Assembly: GCF_900109825.1 (NCBI RefSeq) | Contig: NZ_FOBL01000007.1 | Span: forward strand, 1 to 64,000 | DNA from: Alkalibacterium putridalgicola | Lineage (GTDB): Bacteria; Bacillota; Bacilli; Lactobacillales; Carnobacteriaceae_A | DNA length: 64,000 nt | Reading direction: 5' to 3' | Translations under genes and position numbers: made by a program | Notes under the pieces: generated by a model | Database searches by the model: none | What the model was told of the DNA's origin: nothing | What the model saw: only the letters and a program-made list of their open reading frames with translations | In this document: positions 63,566 through 64,000 of the stretch, in pieces | Position numbering within the stretch: the first letter of the stretch is position 1 | Layout of the letters: each line of letters begins with the position of its first letter

Positions 63566-64000
63566 ATGTTAGAAGTCAGCCATTTAACAAAGTCATATAA
63601 AAAAACAAAGGCCGTTGACGATGTCACTTTCAGCGCTGGGCAAGGGGAGGTTGTCGTCCTTGTTGGGCCGAACGGTGCCGGGAAGTCTACGACCATCAAA
63701 AGCATTGTAGGCCTTTTAAGATTTGAAGGTGAAATAAGCATTGGTACTTATAACAACAAAGCGTTAAAGGCGAAAGAACTATTGTCTTATGTACCAGAAA
63801 TACCCACGCTTTTTCCATTATTGACCGTGCGTGAACATATCGAATACATGGCCTTGGCTTATGGAAAAGCGCCAGATGAAGAGAAGCTCAATGCCTTACT
63901 CAAGCGGTTTGATTTAGACGATAAAGTCGACAAGCTGGGTGACGAGCTTTCTAAAGGCATGATGCAAAAGGTAAGTATTTGTTCAGCAGTCATTGTCGAT
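63566..64000 (+). CDS. ABC transporter ATP-binding protein (3' end outside window)
   Basis: Partial: 145 codons are present. Start ATG 63566 follows AAAGGAG. The ATPase has Walker A GPNGAGKSTT near residue 34, the Q-loop region YVPEIPTLFP near 75, and a signature-like LSKGMMQKVS near 132; the window ends before Walker B. The LSKGM signature and EIPTLFPLLTVREHIEY segment suggest an ABC-2/EcsA-type ATPase whose membrane partner probably follows outside. Confidence 0.88.
   Translation, partial: MLEVSHLTKSYKKTKAVDDVTFSAGQGEVVVLVGPNGAGKSTTIKSIVGLLRFEGEISIGTYNNKALKAKELLSYVPEIPTLFPLLTVREHIEYMALAYGKAPDEEKLNALLKRFDLDDKVDKLGDELSKGMMQKVSICSAVIVD

Overview
The window reads as chromosome of a Firmicute of the order Lactobacillales, most like the Carnobacteriaceae (alkaliphilic or halophilic relatives of Marinilactibacillus/Alkalibacterium). 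This is inferred from the gene order era-recO-glyQS-niaR-dnaG-rpoD-trmK-yqfO, the rexB/rexA nuclease pair, ECF vitamin S components, T-box control and an Mrp-type sodium/proton antiporter operon. No rRNA, tRNA, insertion sequence, prophage or CRISPR array was found. GC content looks moderate, except for a more AT-rich SEC-C gene near 58.8-60.1 kb.

Layout. 0.5-4.5 kb: a divergent MurE-like ligase, the PPDK regulator yqfL, zur, rpsU and yqeY. 4.7-8.7 kb: the tightly overlapping phoH-ybeY-dgkA-cdd-era-recO operon. 8.7-12 kb: glycyl-tRNA synthetase genes behind a T-box. 12-15 kb: an ABC exporter half, the niacin repressor niaR and the niacin S component niaX with a clear operator. 15.5-19.3 kb: dnaG-rpoD and rplY. 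19.7-21.2 kb: two tandem YflT-type stress proteins. 21.4-32 kb: trmK-yqfO, pepT, rexB-rexA. 32.5-35.3 kb: a minus-strand trio of exported proteins (YkyA-like lipoprotein, polysaccharide deacetylase, DUF4015 hydrolase). 35.6-37.5 kb: lspA-rluD-pyrR. 37.6-39.1 kb: a class B sortase divergent from a FAS1 protein with a sorting-signal-like tail. 39.8-48 kb: rqcH, marR with an ECF S component, a zinc alcohol dehydrogenase, a YrrS-like protein, a DUF697 GTPase and a pseudouridine synthase. 48.2-52.6 kb: a seven-gene Mrp operon in the order of the Mbh sodium module. 52.7-60.1 kb: DUF1349 protein, ndk, lipoprotein, SDR, SWIM protein, a truncated ORF, a two-TM protein and a SEC-C protein. 60.2-62.1 kb: hepT-menA for (demethyl)menaquinone. 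62.4-64 kb: a second FAS1 gene broken by one stop codon, and the start of an ABC ATPase gene cut by the window edge.

The most striking non-genic signal is a set of seven intergenic arrays (about 1-190, 15.12-15.31, 32.10-32.41, 39.23-39.65, 45.16-45.42, 53.46-53.76 and 57.04-57.56 kb). All share one architecture: an imperfect dyad of about 34 bp, then a variable 17-18 bp spacer, giving a strict 51-52 bp period. Arm sequences are conserved within an array but differ between arrays. They lie only between genes, mostly at convergent 3' ends just past terminators. I do not recognise them as a described repeat class and they are the best candidate for something new.

Secondary points of interest: the Mbh-ordered antiporter operon without a MrpA N-terminal subunit, whose DUF4040 subunit has an extra soluble tail; the sortase/FAS1 pair and its broken lipoprotein paralogue; the MurE-like ligase lacking usual C-terminal motifs; RexB without iron-sulfur cysteines; and several strong dyads at promoters.
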